Position numbers and translations under genes: made by a program. The notes beneath the pieces are model-generated. The model made no database searches and was not told the DNA's origin. It was given only the letters and a program-made list of their open reading frames with translations. Positions 27,335 to 36,289 of a stretch of 64,000 nucleotides of DNA are shown in pieces. The first letter of the stretch is position 1. Each line of letters opens with the position of its first letter. Origin of the DNA: Brucella intermedia LMG 3301 (GTDB lineage Bacteria; Pseudomonadota; Alphaproteobacteria; Rhizobiales; Rhizobiaceae); assembly GCF_000182645.1 (NCBI RefSeq), contig NZ_ACQA01000001.1, forward strand, positions 1,240,001-1,304,000, given 5' to 3'.

Positions 27335-28197
27335 CGGCGAAGGTTCGCCAATTCGCGAACGGGGCGCGGGAGTTGGATTATCCTGCCCTCGTCATGCTCT
27401 TCATTGTCGAAATTGACGCGTCCTGCCTTCGGGCGGTGATCACGGCGTTCGGTCCATTCGATTAGTTCCATCCGACCGTCGAAATGCTCGATCACAGCGG
27501 TGCAGCTTTCCACCCAGTCGCCCGTGTTGATGTATTCGACGCCGTTCATGCTTTCGATTGTCGCATGATGGATATGGCCGCAGATCACTCCGTCGACACC
27601 AATACGCTGCGCCTCTTCAGAAACCACATTCTCGAACTGGCCGATAAAATTGACCGCCTTCTTGACCCGGAATTTCGCCCAGGCCGAAAATGACCAGTAG
27701 CGCAATCCGAAAAGCGAGCGGACACGGCTCATCACTGTGTTTATCCAGATCGCACTGTCATACGCCCAATCGCCGAGATAAGCGATGAAGCGAGCATTGC
27801 GGACAACTACATCGAACTGATCGCCATGGATGACCAGAAACTTGCGGCCGTCCGCCGTCTCATGGATCGCCCGGTTCATCACTTCGATGCCGCCGAAATG
27901 CGTTCCCTGGAAATTTCGCAGGAATTCGTCGTGGTTGCCGGCGATGTAGATGATATTCGCGCCCTTGCGGCTTTTGCGAAGCAGCTTCTGGACGACATCA
28001 TTATGTTCCTGCGGCCAATGCCAATTGCGCCGCAGGCGCCATCCATCGACAATATCCCCTACGAGATAGATTGTCTCCGCTTCATGATAACGGAGAAAAT
28101 CCAAAAGCAGTTCAGCCTGTGCTGCTTTTGAACCGAGATGCACATCCGAAATGAAGAGCGTTCGGAGTTTTCTGGGCTGCGGAGCATCTGCGCTCAT
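27331..28197 (-). CDS. plcP: PlcP-like phospholipase C (metallophosphoesterase)
   Basis: A 288-residue calcineurin-like phosphoesterase. The metal motifs are SDVHLGS, YLVGDIVDGW, IAGNHDEFLR, VIHGDQFD and CGHIHHA. Such proteins are often annotated as UDP-diacylglucosamine hydrolase (LpxH). However, alphaproteobacteria generally use LpxI, and the sequence (WHWPQEHNDVVQKLLRK, YINTGDWVESCTAV) fits Sinorhizobium PlcP, which removes phospholipid headgroups under phosphate starvation. A near-consensus PHO box lies 52 bp upstream, and an Agt-like gene overlaps downstream; both support PlcP. Start ATG 28197 after a GGGGA ribosome site. Confidence 0.75.
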   Translation of the reverse strand: MSADAPQPRKLRTLFISDVHLGSKAAQAELLLDFLRYHEAETIYLVGDIVDGWRLRRNWHWPQEHNDVVQKLLRKSRKGANIIYIAGNHDEFLRNFQGTHFGGIEVMNRAIHETADGRKFLVIHGDQFDVVVRNARFIAYLGDWAYDSAIWINTVMSRVRSLFGLRYWSFSAWAKFRVKKAVNFIGQFENVVSEEAQRIGVDGVICGHIHHATIESMNGVEYINTGDWVESCTAVIEHFDGRMELIEWTERRDHRPKAGRVNFDNEEHDEGRIIQLPRPVRELANLRR

Positions 28198-28249
28198 TGG
28201 TTGTCCCCTTCAATGGCAACCTGATCTGAGCGCAGAAAACCCGATTCCT

Positions 28250-28267
28250 GTCACAGCGATATGACAG
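28250..28267 (-). promoter_or_regulatory. Candidate PhoB binding site (PHO box) upstream of plcP
   Basis: On the minus strand, CTGTCAT, a 4-base spacer and CTGTGAC form two heptamers in direct repeat. This matches the rhizobial PHO-box pattern CTGTCAT-N4-CTGTCAT except at one inner base and a tolerated last position. It is 52 bp before the plcP ATG, a normal activator position. Confidence 0.7.
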
Positions 28268-28323
28268 CTGTTTTTATGGTGCGATGAGCAGCTTCACACA
28301 GCTTCGAATGCACTGACTATGTT

Positions 28324-29418
28324 TCAAGCAACCAGCTCCACCTTTGGACCAACATAACGCGATTGCGGACGAATGAGCTTGTTCGTCGCGATCTGCTCTC
28401 GGCAGTGAGCTATCCACCCCATGGTTCTGCCCATTGCAAAGACGCAGGTGAATGCCTCGCGAGGGAAACCCAGTTGCTCAAGCAAAAGGGCGGTATAGAA
28501 CTCGACATTGGTTTCGAGAGCCCGATCCGGCTTGTGGCGCCTAAGAATTGCTATGGCTGCCTTTTCCACGGCCTCCGCCAACTCAACCCGGTGTTTTCCA
28601 CGCTCATGCCCAAGGGATTCGATACGCTTCAACGCGCCCTTCAGGGCGTCGGCACGCGGGTCGCGCACACGATAGACCCGATGGCCGAAACCCATCAACC
28701 TTTCTCCGTCGGCAATTGCCGATTCAAGCCACCATTCAGCGTTATCGGGCCTGCCAATGGCATCAAGCATATCGAGTACCGGGCCCGGAGCTCCACCGTG
28801 TAACGGCCCTTTCAGCGCACTGATTGCGGCGAGCAGGGAAGAAGTCAGGCCAGCACGTGTCGATGCCACGACGCGGGCGGCGAATGTTGAGGCGTTCAAT
28901 CCATGATCGCAAACCGCCATGAGATAAGTATCCAGCCCGGCAACTTCCACTTCGTCAGGCATTCCGGCATTCATCATGCGGAGTATGTCCGCACTATGCG
29001 GCAGTGTGGGATCAGGGCGGATGGGGCGCCGCCCCTTGCGTTCACGCAAAATGGCGGTTGTGAAAACCGCCGGTGCGGCCATCAAATGCAAGGCGGCTGT
29101 CAAATCGCCCTCGTCCGGGATGCGAGCCATCAAGGCACGCAGTGCTTCCAGCGGCGACAATTCCATCAGTGCGTCATCAAGAGCATCCGTGTGATGAAAT
29201 ACCTGCAAGCGGGCTTCGCCGAGCGCCTTCTGAAGCTCTTCTCCTGTCGGGAGTTGTTCGAAAAATCCGTCCCACAAAAGTTCAATTCCATCTTCGACGC
29301 TGCTGTGGGGGACCAGATCATCCAGCGATCGACCGCGGATGACCAGCCTGCCTGCAAGCCCATCAACATCAGACAGCACGGTTTCGGCAGCAACCACATC
29401 TTCAAGTCCGCTATTCAT
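28324..29418 (-). CDS. Citrate synthase-family protein
   Basis: A 364-residue citrate/2-methylcitrate synthase-like protein. The active-site histidines lie in GPLHGGAPG and GFGHRVYRVRDPRA. The position of the catalytic aspartate reads ETNVEFYTALL, so it is Glu instead of the usual Asp in NVDFY. ATG 29418 is preceded by a perfect AAGGAG. The gene is divergent from an HTH-bearing paralogue, with an 87-bp shared promoter region. It is probably not the housekeeping citrate synthase (usually about 430 residues); 2-methylcitrate synthase or another acyl-CoA substrate is possible. Confidence 0.82.
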   Translation of the reverse strand: MNSGLEDVVAAETVLSDVDGLAGRLVIRGRSLDDLVPHSSVEDGIELLWDGFFEQLPTGEELQKALGEARLQVFHHTDALDDALMELSPLEALRALMARIPDEGDLTAALHLMAAPAVFTTAILRERKGRRPIRPDPTLPHSADILRMMNAGMPDEVEVAGLDTYLMAVCDHGLNASTFAARVVASTRAGLTSSLLAAISALKGPLHGGAPGPVLDMLDAIGRPDNAEWWLESAIADGERLMGFGHRVYRVRDPRADALKGALKRIESLGHERGKHRVELAEAVEKAAIAILRRHKPDRALETNVEFYTALLLEQLGFPREAFTCVFAMGRTMGWIAHCREQIATNKLIRPQSRYVGPKVELVA

Positions 29419-29505
29419 GGTATTTCTCCTTGTTTGCCTTTCGACATTGGTTCCAAGTATAATTGACGTCAATCTTGATGAAATCGATCAATGTTGGGAG
29501 CAATA
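29419..29505. promoter_or_regulatory. Shared divergent promoter region with palindromes
   Basis: Between the two citrate synthase paralogues. ATTGACGTCAAT at 29462-29473 is a perfect 12-bp palindrome. Next to it TTGAT (29475-29479) and ATCAA (29487-29491) form a second inverted repeat with a 7-base spacer. Either could be an operator, possibly for the HTH domain encoded on the right side. Confidence 0.5.
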
Positions 29506-30661
29506 ATGATCTGGCTCACAGCGGAGGAAGCGCTTTCCATTCTTCAGACAAAGCCGCAAACCCTTTATGCCAACGTCAGCCGCGGCCGCATTCGTTCCAA
29601 GCCGCTGCCCGACGACCCCAGACGCAGCCTCTACAGATCGGAGGACGTGCATCGATTGGCCGAGAGGCGTCCCGGTCGTAAAAGAGACAGCGTTGTTGCT
29701 GCCGATACTATTCGTTGGGGGCTTCCCATCATGCGTTCGGGCATTTCGACCATTGTCGACGGTCGCCTGCTCTATCGCGGTCGTGACGCGGTCGAACTGT
29801 CCGAAACGGCAACCTTGGAAGAAGTGGCCGCTCTGCTATGGCAAATGAATTTCGATACGAGTGCCAGCAATCTCGACGAGACGAAATTAAGCAGACATCA
29901 GCCACAGTCTTCACCGTTAGAGCGGCTGTTTACCGTCTTTGCCATTCGGGCAGCGAACGATCTGCCCAGTTCCGGACGTTCCGCGGCAATCCTGCAGCAA
30001 GAGGCTTTCGCTCTGCTGCAGTTATTCCACAATACGATCCTTGACGTTCCCTCATCCAGCGCCCCTATGCATGAACGCATTGCGTCAGCCTGGCAAAAGC
30101 CGCGGGCGAGCGATGTGATCCGGCGTGTACTGGTGCTTCTGGCCGATCACGAGCTCAACGCATCAGCCTTTGCCACCCGCGTTGCGGCCTCGACAGGAGC
30201 GCCACTTTCCGCAGCAGTTCTTGCCGGGTTATCTACATTGATCGGCCCGCGACATGGACGTGCCGCAACTGCCGCAACGACAATTATCGCACAAGCCCGT
30301 CAGATAGGCGCGGAAGCCACCATCAAGGACCTGCTCAGGCAAGGTGCCCAATTTCATTTGTTCGGCCATCCGCTTTACGGCGAAACCCGGGGATATCCGT
30401 GCTTCCGCCATGCTGAAACATCTGGAACTGCCCGCGCCTTATCGCGATCTTGAACAATCCGCTGCAGACATTCTAGGTGAGAAACCGAATGTCGATTTCG
30501 CCCTCGCCGCAGTGACTGAAATCTATGGACTGCCGTCAGATGCGCCACTGTTGTTGTTTGCGCTCGCGCGGATCGCAGGGTGGCTCGCTCATGCGCTGGA
30601 ACAGGCGGATAGTGGATCGCTGATACGGCCAAGAGCAGAGTTTACGCCTCCGCTTGAATAG
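29506..30661 (+). pseudogene. HTH-domain citrate synthase paralogue, frameshifted
   Basis: ATG 29506 follows GGGAG. The first 60 residues (WLTAEEALSILQTKPQTLY ... SLYRSEDVHRLAERR) look like an excisionase/MerR-like winged HTH. The remainder is a citrate synthase domain with ALLWQM, GPRHGRA and the histidine block LFGHPLY. Just after that the frame is lost: in the CCCGGGG run at 30386-30392 the reading shifts to the +1 frame. There it continues with DIRASAMLKHLE and the catalytic-Asp block KPNVDFALAAV to a stop at 30661. One extra base explains it. Intact homologues would be about 380 residues. It is either a recent pseudogene or a sequencing error. Confidence 0.8.
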
Positions 30662-30805
30662 CGGAACTCACCAAATTTTGTTCTCGAGTAACGCGGTTTC
30701 TGCCCTAAAAGGTGGACATATGAGCCGATGAACCAGAATCCGGTTGATCAGACTGCTTGCTTGGTGGCATGTCTTGAAAACTGAATGAATTGCGAGGACG
30801 AAGCC

Positions 30806-31585
30806 GTGGATTTGGGCCTGAAAGGTCGAAAAGCAATTGTGTGCGCTTCCAGCAAGGGGCTCGGACGAGCCTGTGCAGAGGCACTCGCCGAAGCCGGGTG
30901 CGACCTGGTTCTCAATGGGCGAAATGAACAAACCCTCGCAGAAACCGCGAAAGCAATTCGGCAGGCATTTAATGTAAGGGTTGACGCTGTTGCCGCGGAT
31001 GTATCCACCGCTGAAGGACAGGCTGAACTGCTTTCCGCCTGTCCTGCGCCTGACATTCTCGTCAACAATAACGGCGGACCGGCCTTCAAGGATTTCCGCC
31101 GTCTCGACCGCGATGCGATCCTTCAAGGTGTAACGCAGAATATGGTTACTCCTCTGGAGTTGATCAAAGCCGTGATCGACGGAATGGTCGAGCGCCGGTT
31201 CGGTCGTATCGTCAACATCACATCGACGTCTGTATACGCGCCTATTCCTGGCCTCGATCTTTCATCCGGGGCTCGCGCCGGTCTCACCGCGTTTCTCGCG
31301 GGTGTCGCCCGTACGGTCGCAGCCTCCAACGTGACGATCAACAACATCTTGCCCGGCGCTTTCGACACAGACCGGCTTCGCAGCGGCTTTGCATTTTCCG
31401 CCCAGAAGAATGGCACAACGCCCGATGCGGAGGCTGCGAAGCGAGCGTCGGCAATTCCTGCCGGGAGAATTGGCCAGCCGAAGGAATTTGGGCAGGCATG
31501 CGCCTTCCTTTGCTCGGAACATTCCGGGTTCATTACCGGGCAGAATCTCGTTATCGATGGCGGCGCTTATCAGAGTGCGTTTTAA
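30806..31585 (+). CDS. Short-chain dehydrogenase/reductase with atypical active site
   Basis: A 259-residue SDR. The cofactor motif is ASSKGLGRA, followed by LVNNNGG. The active-site region reads NITSTSVYAPIPGLDLSSGA then RAGLTAFLAG: the serine is kept, but the usual Tyr-x-x-x-Lys is Ser-x-x-x-Arg. This pattern occurs in a known SDR subgroup. The C-terminus has GRIGQPKEFGQACAFLCSE and ITGQNLVIDGG. I choose GTG 30806, which has GAGGA 7 bases upstream, over an ATG seven codons earlier with no ribosome site. Substrate unknown. Confidence 0.85.
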   Translation: MDLGLKGRKAIVCASSKGLGRACAEALAEAGCDLVLNGRNEQTLAETAKAIRQAFNVRVDAVAADVSTAEGQAELLSACPAPDILVNNNGGPAFKDFRRLDRDAILQGVTQNMVTPLELIKAVIDGMVERRFGRIVNITSTSVYAPIPGLDLSSGARAGLTAFLAGVARTVAASNVTINNILPGAFDTDRLRSGFAFSAQKNGTTPDAEAAKRASAIPAGRIGQPKEFGQACAFLCSEHSGFITGQNLVIDGGAYQSAF

Positions 31586-31793
31586 CAGCACCAAACGATA
31601 GATCTGCAAATTTGGAAAAACTCATTCTCGAAAACGGGCCTACTGAGACTTGAGCCGATAGACTAAGAACAATAATGGCCCAGCGTGCGGAAGTTGTGAG
31701 CGAAAGCTGCGTGCAGAAACGGGATGTCACCGTTTCCTCCACGTGCAAACAAGCTTTTGCCCTGCACAAGAGATTTTGGAAAGCGATGCGACC

Positions 31794-34118
31794 ATGACCA
31801 AGAAAACACCTTCCACTTCCCGTTCGGATTTCGATGAAGCAGCCTTGTTCTTTCACCGTTATCCGAAGCCCGGAAAGCTGGAAATTCAGGCGACAAAGCC
31901 CCTTGGCAACCAGCGAGATCTGGCGCTCGCCTATTCGCCCGGTGTAGCCGCTCCCTGCCTCGCGATCCACGAAGACCCTGCAACGGCTGCCGAATACACC
32001 GCCCGGGGGAACCTCGTCGCCGTCGTATCGAACGGCACTGCGGTTCTTGGCCTTGGCAATATCGGTGCACTTGCTTCCAAGCCGGTCATGGAAGGCAAGG
32101 CCGTCCTTTTCAAAAAGTTTGCCGATATCGACGTGTTCGATATCGAAATCGACGCGCACGAAATCGATCGCATCGTCGATGTAGTCGCTGCCCTGGAGCC
32201 GACTTTCGGCGGCATCAATCTTGAAGATATCAAGGCTCCCGAGTGCTTCGAAGTTGAAGAGCAGCTTCGCGCAAAAATGAACATCCCTGTCTTCCATGAC
32301 GACCAGCACGGCACGGCGATTATCGTGGCTTCCGCAGTGCTGAACGGCCTGGAACTCGCTGGCAAGAAAATCAGCGACGCAAAGATTGTCACCTCCGGAG
32401 CAGGTGCAGCGGCCCTTGCCTGCCTTAATCTTCTCGTCAATCTCGGTGCAAAGCGCGAAAACATCTGGGTCTGCGATCTCGAAGGTGTCGTATACGAAGG
32501 CCGTAACACGCTGATGGATCGCTGGAAGGAAGTTTACGCCCAAAAGACCGACGCGCGCGTTCTGGCAGACGTTATCGGCGGAGCCGATGTGTTCCTCGGC
32601 CTTTCGGCCGCTGGCGTGCTGAAGCCCGAACTTCTCAAGCAGATGGCCGAAAAGCCTCTCATCATGGCACTCGCCAACCCGAAGCCGGAAATTATGCCGG
32701 AAGAGGCCCGTGCCGCCCGCGCCGATGCCATGATCTGCACCGGACGTTCGGATTATCCGAACCAGGTCAACAACGTCCTCTGCTTCCCTTATATCTTCCG
32801 TGGCGCGCTCGATGTCGGTGCCACTGCAATCAACGAAGAAATGAAGCTCGCGGCGGTTCGCGCGATTGCGGCGCTCGCCCGCGAAGAACCTTCCGATGTC
32901 GCCGCACGCGCTTATTCCGGCGATACGCCCACTTTCGGACCCGACTATATCATCCCCTCGCCATTCGACCAGCGCCTGATTCTCCGCATCGCCCCGGCAG
33001 TGGCCAAGGCCGCCATGGAAACAGGCGTGGCGACGCGCCCGATCGAAGATATGGAAGCTTATCTCGATCGCCTCAATCGCTTCGTTTTCCGGTCTGGCCT
33101 CATCATGAAGCCGGTCTTTGCCGCGGCTCGCGCACAGGAAAAGCCGAAGCGCGTAATTTATGCCGATGGCGAAGATGAACGCGTGTTGCGTGCAGCCCAG
33201 GTCGTGATCGAAGAGCGCGTCGCTGCTCCGATCCTCGTCGGTCGTCCACAGGTTATCGAAACGCGCCTGCGCCGCTACGGCCTGAAAATCCGTCCGGGAA
33301 CGGATTTCGAACTCATCAATCCCGAAGACGACCCGCGCTATCGCGACTACGTCGATCTCTATCTGTCCTATACTGGCAGACAGGGCGTCACGCCGGAAGC
33401 CGCGCGCACCATCGTACGTACGAATTCGACCGCGATTGCCGCCCTGGCCGTCATGCGTGACGAAGCTGACGCCATGATCTGCGGTCTTGAAGGCCGCTTC
33501 GAACGCCACCTTCGTGTCGTGCGCCAGATTATCGGCAAGGTTCCCGGCATCCGCGACTATTCCGCTTTGAGCCTGCTCATCTCGCAACGCGGCGCGCTGT
33601 TCCTCACAGACACTTATGTCAACGTCGAACCGAGCGCGAACGAAGTCGCCGAAATGGCAATTCTTGCCGCCAAAGAAATCAGCCGCTTCGGTATCGAGCC
33701 GAAAGCGGCGCTGGTGTCGCATTCGAATTTCGGATCGAAAGAATCAGCAAGCGCGGAAAAAATGCGTGAAGCAGCGGCAATTCTCGCCGAAAAGGCGCCG
33801 GAACTTGAGTCTGATGGTGAAATGCATGGCGATTCGGCACTCTCGCAGGCGCTTCGCGACCGCGTTTTCCCGAACTCGCGTCTGAAAGGTGAAGCCAACC
33901 TTCTCGTGTTCCCGAACCTCGACGCTGCAAACATTACGCTGAATGTGGTCAAGATGGTTACAGACGCGCTGCATGTGGGGCCAATTCTGCTTGGGGCAGC
34001 TCGGCCGGCTCATATTCTGACCCCTTCAGTCACCTCACGTGGCGTTGTCAATATGACCGCTCTGGCAGTGGTTGAGGCTTTGCAGAAATCCGGAGAAACT
34101 CTTCGCAAAAGAGGTTAA
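31794..34118 (+). CDS. maeB: NADP-type malic enzyme with phosphotransacetylase-like domain
   Basis: A 774-residue enzyme. The N-terminal malic enzyme part contains [29 protein letters not shown] (metal site) and [15 protein letters not shown] (NADP fold). From about residue 440 a phosphate acetyltransferase-like domain follows ([17 protein letters not shown]). This two-domain form is usual in rhizobia, where the second domain regulates through acetyl-CoA rather than catalysing. It converts malate to pyruvate and CO2. Start ATG 31794; 208 bp separate it from the SDR gene. A terminator-like hairpin follows. Long antisense frames over this gene are shadows. Confidence 0.95.
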   Translation: MTKKTPSTSRSDFDEAALFFHRYPKPGKLEIQATKPLGNQRDLALAYSPGVAAPCLAIHEDPATAAEYTARGNLVAVVSNGTAVLGLGNIGALASKPVMEGKAVLFKKFADIDVFDIEIDAHEIDRIVDVVAALEPTFGGINLEDIKAPECFEVEEQLRAKMNIPVFHDDQHGTAIIVASAVLNGLELAGKKISDAKIVTSGAGAAALACLNLLVNLGAKRENIWVCDLEGVVYEGRNTLMDRWKEVYAQKTDARVLADVIGGADVFLGLSAAGVLKPELLKQMAEKPLIMALANPKPEIMPEEARAARADAMICTGRSDYPNQVNNVLCFPYIFRGALDVGATAINEEMKLAAVRAIAALAREEPSDVAARAYSGDTPTFGPDYIIPSPFDQRLILRIAPAVAKAAMETGVATRPIEDMEAYLDRLNRFVFRSGLIMKPVFAAARAQEKPKRVIYADGEDERVLRAAQVVIEERVAAPILVGRPQVIETRLRRYGLKIRPGTDFELINPEDDPRYRDYVDLYLSYTGRQGVTPEAARTIVRTNSTAIAALAVMRDEADAMICGLEGRFERHLRVVRQIIGKVPGIRDYSALSLLISQRGALFLTDTYVNVEPSANEVAEMAILAAKEISRFGIEPKAALVSHSNFGSKESASAEKMREAAAILAEKAPELESDGEMHGDSALSQALRDRVFPNSRLKGEANLLVFPNLDAANITLNVVKMVTDALHVGPILLGAARPAHILTPSVTSRGVVNMTALAVVEALQKSGETLRKRG

Positions 34119-34162
34119 TCATCCAAAACTAAGTTAGAATTACTTAATATAAGTATAGTTGG

Positions 34163-34200
34163 TGGCGAGTATATTTAGGTATACTCGCCATTAATATTTA
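34163..34200. terminator. Hairpin after maeB
   Basis: TGGCGAGTAT, loop ATTTAGGT and ATACTCGCCA form a 10-bp stem followed by TTAATATTTAATTT, 44 bp past the maeB stop. Confidence 0.65.
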
Positions 34201-34252
34201 ATTTACTATATTCTTCAAACATGTTTTCATCGCTATCACACACGAGGAAATC

Positions 34253-34987
34253 ATGTCTATTATTTCACAGTGTTCTAATAGAAATTTGTTTTACTCAGTA
34301 CTTTTGATAGTTTCGGGAGCGTTGGCCGGCTGCACGACGGTACCTCCCGCAGAATTGTGCTCGCCCAAGGAGCAGAAGCAGCTTAGGAAGCAACTTCTCA
34401 TTACCCAGTCACTTCTGGATCGAAACGAAACCAATCTCTCGGTTTTGCGAAAGATAGCAACTCAGGATCGTTGCCTGGGAACTTTGTTTGCTCCAGCGGC
34501 AAAATCAGCCCAGTGCACCAAATTGCTGACAAAGATGGATCGGCTGACAGCGGAAACAAGAACTTTGCACGAGCGCATTCACGAGTTGAATATGGCACTT
34601 GCCGGACGCCCGTCACCGTCCAAGCATGTCAAATCATGCAAAGCCTCTTGGGTCGTCCTCACCAAGAAAGTTCAGCCGAAAGCCGCCCACATTGCGCAGC
34701 GGAAGATCAAGACCCCCGCCAGGCCGATCACCAAATCCGTCGCCACGATTACATTACCGGTCTATGAAACGCCCGCTCCCGTCAAAGCCGAGGAAGTGAA
34801 CTATAAGCCCTCCCCGATAACGCAAACGTCAAACGCACCGACCTATGTTGCGCCGGTCACATCCACCCCGCCTGCTGAGCGCGCCTATACCGCAAACACA
34901 AAAGTCAGGGTCGTCGGCTCAGAGTTCTTTCCGGACCAATCAGCACTAGCAAGTCAGCCAACTCCGGACCATGCGCCTGCCCCGTGA
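34253..34987 (+). CDS. Lipoprotein of unknown function
   Basis: A 244-residue protein. ATG 34253 follows GAGGA. A signal with the lipobox ALAGC places the lipidated Cys near residue 27. Residues 45-120 look helical and coiled-coil-like ([20 protein letters not shown]), with several cysteines. The C-terminal half is basic then Pro/Thr-rich and ends with [14 protein letters not shown] do not recognise a family. The start region is AT-rich compared with its neighbours. The last 83 bp overlap the 3' end of gltX on the opposite strand. Confidence 0.65.
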   Translation: MSIISQCSNRNLFYSVLLIVSGALAGCTTVPPAELCSPKEQKQLRKQLLITQSLLDRNETNLSVLRKIATQDRCLGTLFAPAAKSAQCTKLLTKMDRLTAETRTLHERIHELNMALAGRPSPSKHVKSCKASWVVLTKKVQPKAAHIAQRKIKTPARPITKSVATITLPVYETPAPVKAEEVNYKPSPITQTSNAPTYVAPVTSTPPAERAYTANTKVRVVGSEFFPDQSALASQPTPDHAPAP

Positions 34988-36278
34988 GTGCCAGGCGTAG
35001 CGGCATGAAAAGATTCTTGCCTTTGCGACCCGTTGCTCCCTTCACGGAATCAGCCCAGATTTTCCAGGTTTGATGATCCCAGGGCGCTGGCGGCAGAAGA
35101 GTGAAAGCCTCTCTCAGGAAAACGCGATCTTCTTCCGAGAAATCCGGCGTTTCTGGCAACTCGCCATCCACGATAGACCACCAATGAGCCGCATCCTTGA
35201 AGCGGTCGAGATTTCCCCGTACCGCGAGCCAGAAGGGTTCGGCCTTGTCGCCGGAAATACCCAGTGCCGCCAAGCGCGGCTTTGCGTCTGAAAACGGCAT
35301 CTCGTGTAGCAGGGCGCGATTGAGTGTATCGAGTTCCGCGGGGTCAAATTTCGCCGACGACTTCGATATCGAAGCCAGATCGAATCGCTCAGCCAGGCTT
35401 TCCATATTTGGGGAAGCCGAAACACTTTCCGATGTGCCGATCAGAACAGCAAGCGAAGCTACTGCCATAGGCTCGAATCCACCTTCGCGCAACGATCCTA
35501 CCGATAGAGCTCCAGTCCTCTTTGAAAGCCCCTCGCCTGAAATCGTCGTCAGCAGATTGTGGTGACCAAATACGGGCGCTTTGGCACCAAGAGCTTCGAA
35601 TATCGCGATCTGCACACCCGTATTGGTCACGTGGTCATCACCACGAATAATGTGGGTGATGCCGAGATCAATGTCATCGACCACAGACGGCAGCGTATAG
35701 AGGTAGGTGCCATCCTCGCGCACCAGTACCGGATCGGACATCGAGGCAAGATCCACCGTCTGCGGGCCGCGGACCAGATCGTCCCAATGCACCTCAGTAC
35801 GCCTGGTGTTAAAAGGATCGGCATCGAAATTTGGCAGCAGGAAACGCCAATGGGGCTTGCGCCCCTCCGCTTGGAAGGCTGCTTTCTCTTCGTCCGTGAG
35901 CTTCAAGCCCTCGCGGCCATAAACGGGTGGCAAGCGACGCGCGAGGCGAAGCTTACGACGGCGCTCCAACTCATCCGCCGTTTCGTAGCAGGCATAAAGC
36001 AACCCGGCCTGCTTCAGCTTTTCGACCGCCCTGCCGTAGACATCGAAACGTTTCGACTGATACTCTACGCGATCCGGTTTGACGCCCAGCCAATCAAGAT
36101 CGACTGCAATTGCCTGCGCATACTCGTCCCTGGAGCGCTCAACATCGGTGTCGTCATAGCGCAGAATGAACTTGCCGCCATTCTTTTGCGCGAAGAGCCA
36201 GTTTGACAGCGCTGTACGCGTATTGCCAATATGAATATAGCCCGTTGGCGACGGAGCAAAACGAACGGTCACAGTCAT
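34905..36278 (-). CDS. gltX: Glutamyl-tRNA synthetase (short form)
   Basis: A 457-residue class I synthetase. The HIGH-type motif is [13 protein letters not shown] near the N-terminus and the KMSKS-type motif is [31 protein letters not shown] is the conserved catalytic core. Brucella and relatives carry two GltX proteins, and this length suits the shorter one; whether it also makes Glu-tRNA(Gln) cannot be told. It lies 11 bp downstream of nadE. Its 3' end overlaps a convergent lipoprotein gene by 83 bp. Confidence 0.94.
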   Translation of the reverse strand: MTVTVRFAPSPTGYIHIGNTRTALSNWLFAQKNGGKFILRYDDTDVERSRDEYAQAIAVDLDWLGVKPDRVEYQSKRFDVYGRAVEKLKQAGLLYACYETADELERRRKLRLARRLPPVYGREGLKLTDEEKAAFQAEGRKPHWRFLLPNFDADPFNTRRTEVHWDDLVRGPQTVDLASMSDPVLVREDGTYLYTLPSVVDDIDLGITHIIRGDDHVTNTGVQIAIFEALGAKAPVFGHHNLLTTISGEGLSKRTGALSVGSLREGGFEPMAVASLAVLIGTSESVSASPNMESLAERFDLASISKSSAKFDPAELDTLNRALLHEMPFSDAKPRLAALGISGDKAEPFWLAVRGNLDRFKDAAHWWSIVDGELPETPDFSEEDRVFLREAFTLLPPAPWDHQTWKIWADSVKGATGRKGKNLFMPLRLALTGQAHGPELADLLVLIGPERTLSRRP

Positions 36279-36289
36279 TTTATTGTCTT

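Noticed and set aside
27331..28197. LpxH (UDP-2,3-diacylglucosamine hydrolase)
   Set aside because: The motifs are shared, but the PHO box, the overlapping Agt-like gene and the usual use of LpxI in alphaproteobacteria favour PlcP.
31551..33722. A 723-codon open frame antisense to maeB
   Set aside because: It lies opposite a fully conserved malic enzyme gene. It is a by-product of the GC-rich codon pattern, with no ribosome site and no recognisable domain.
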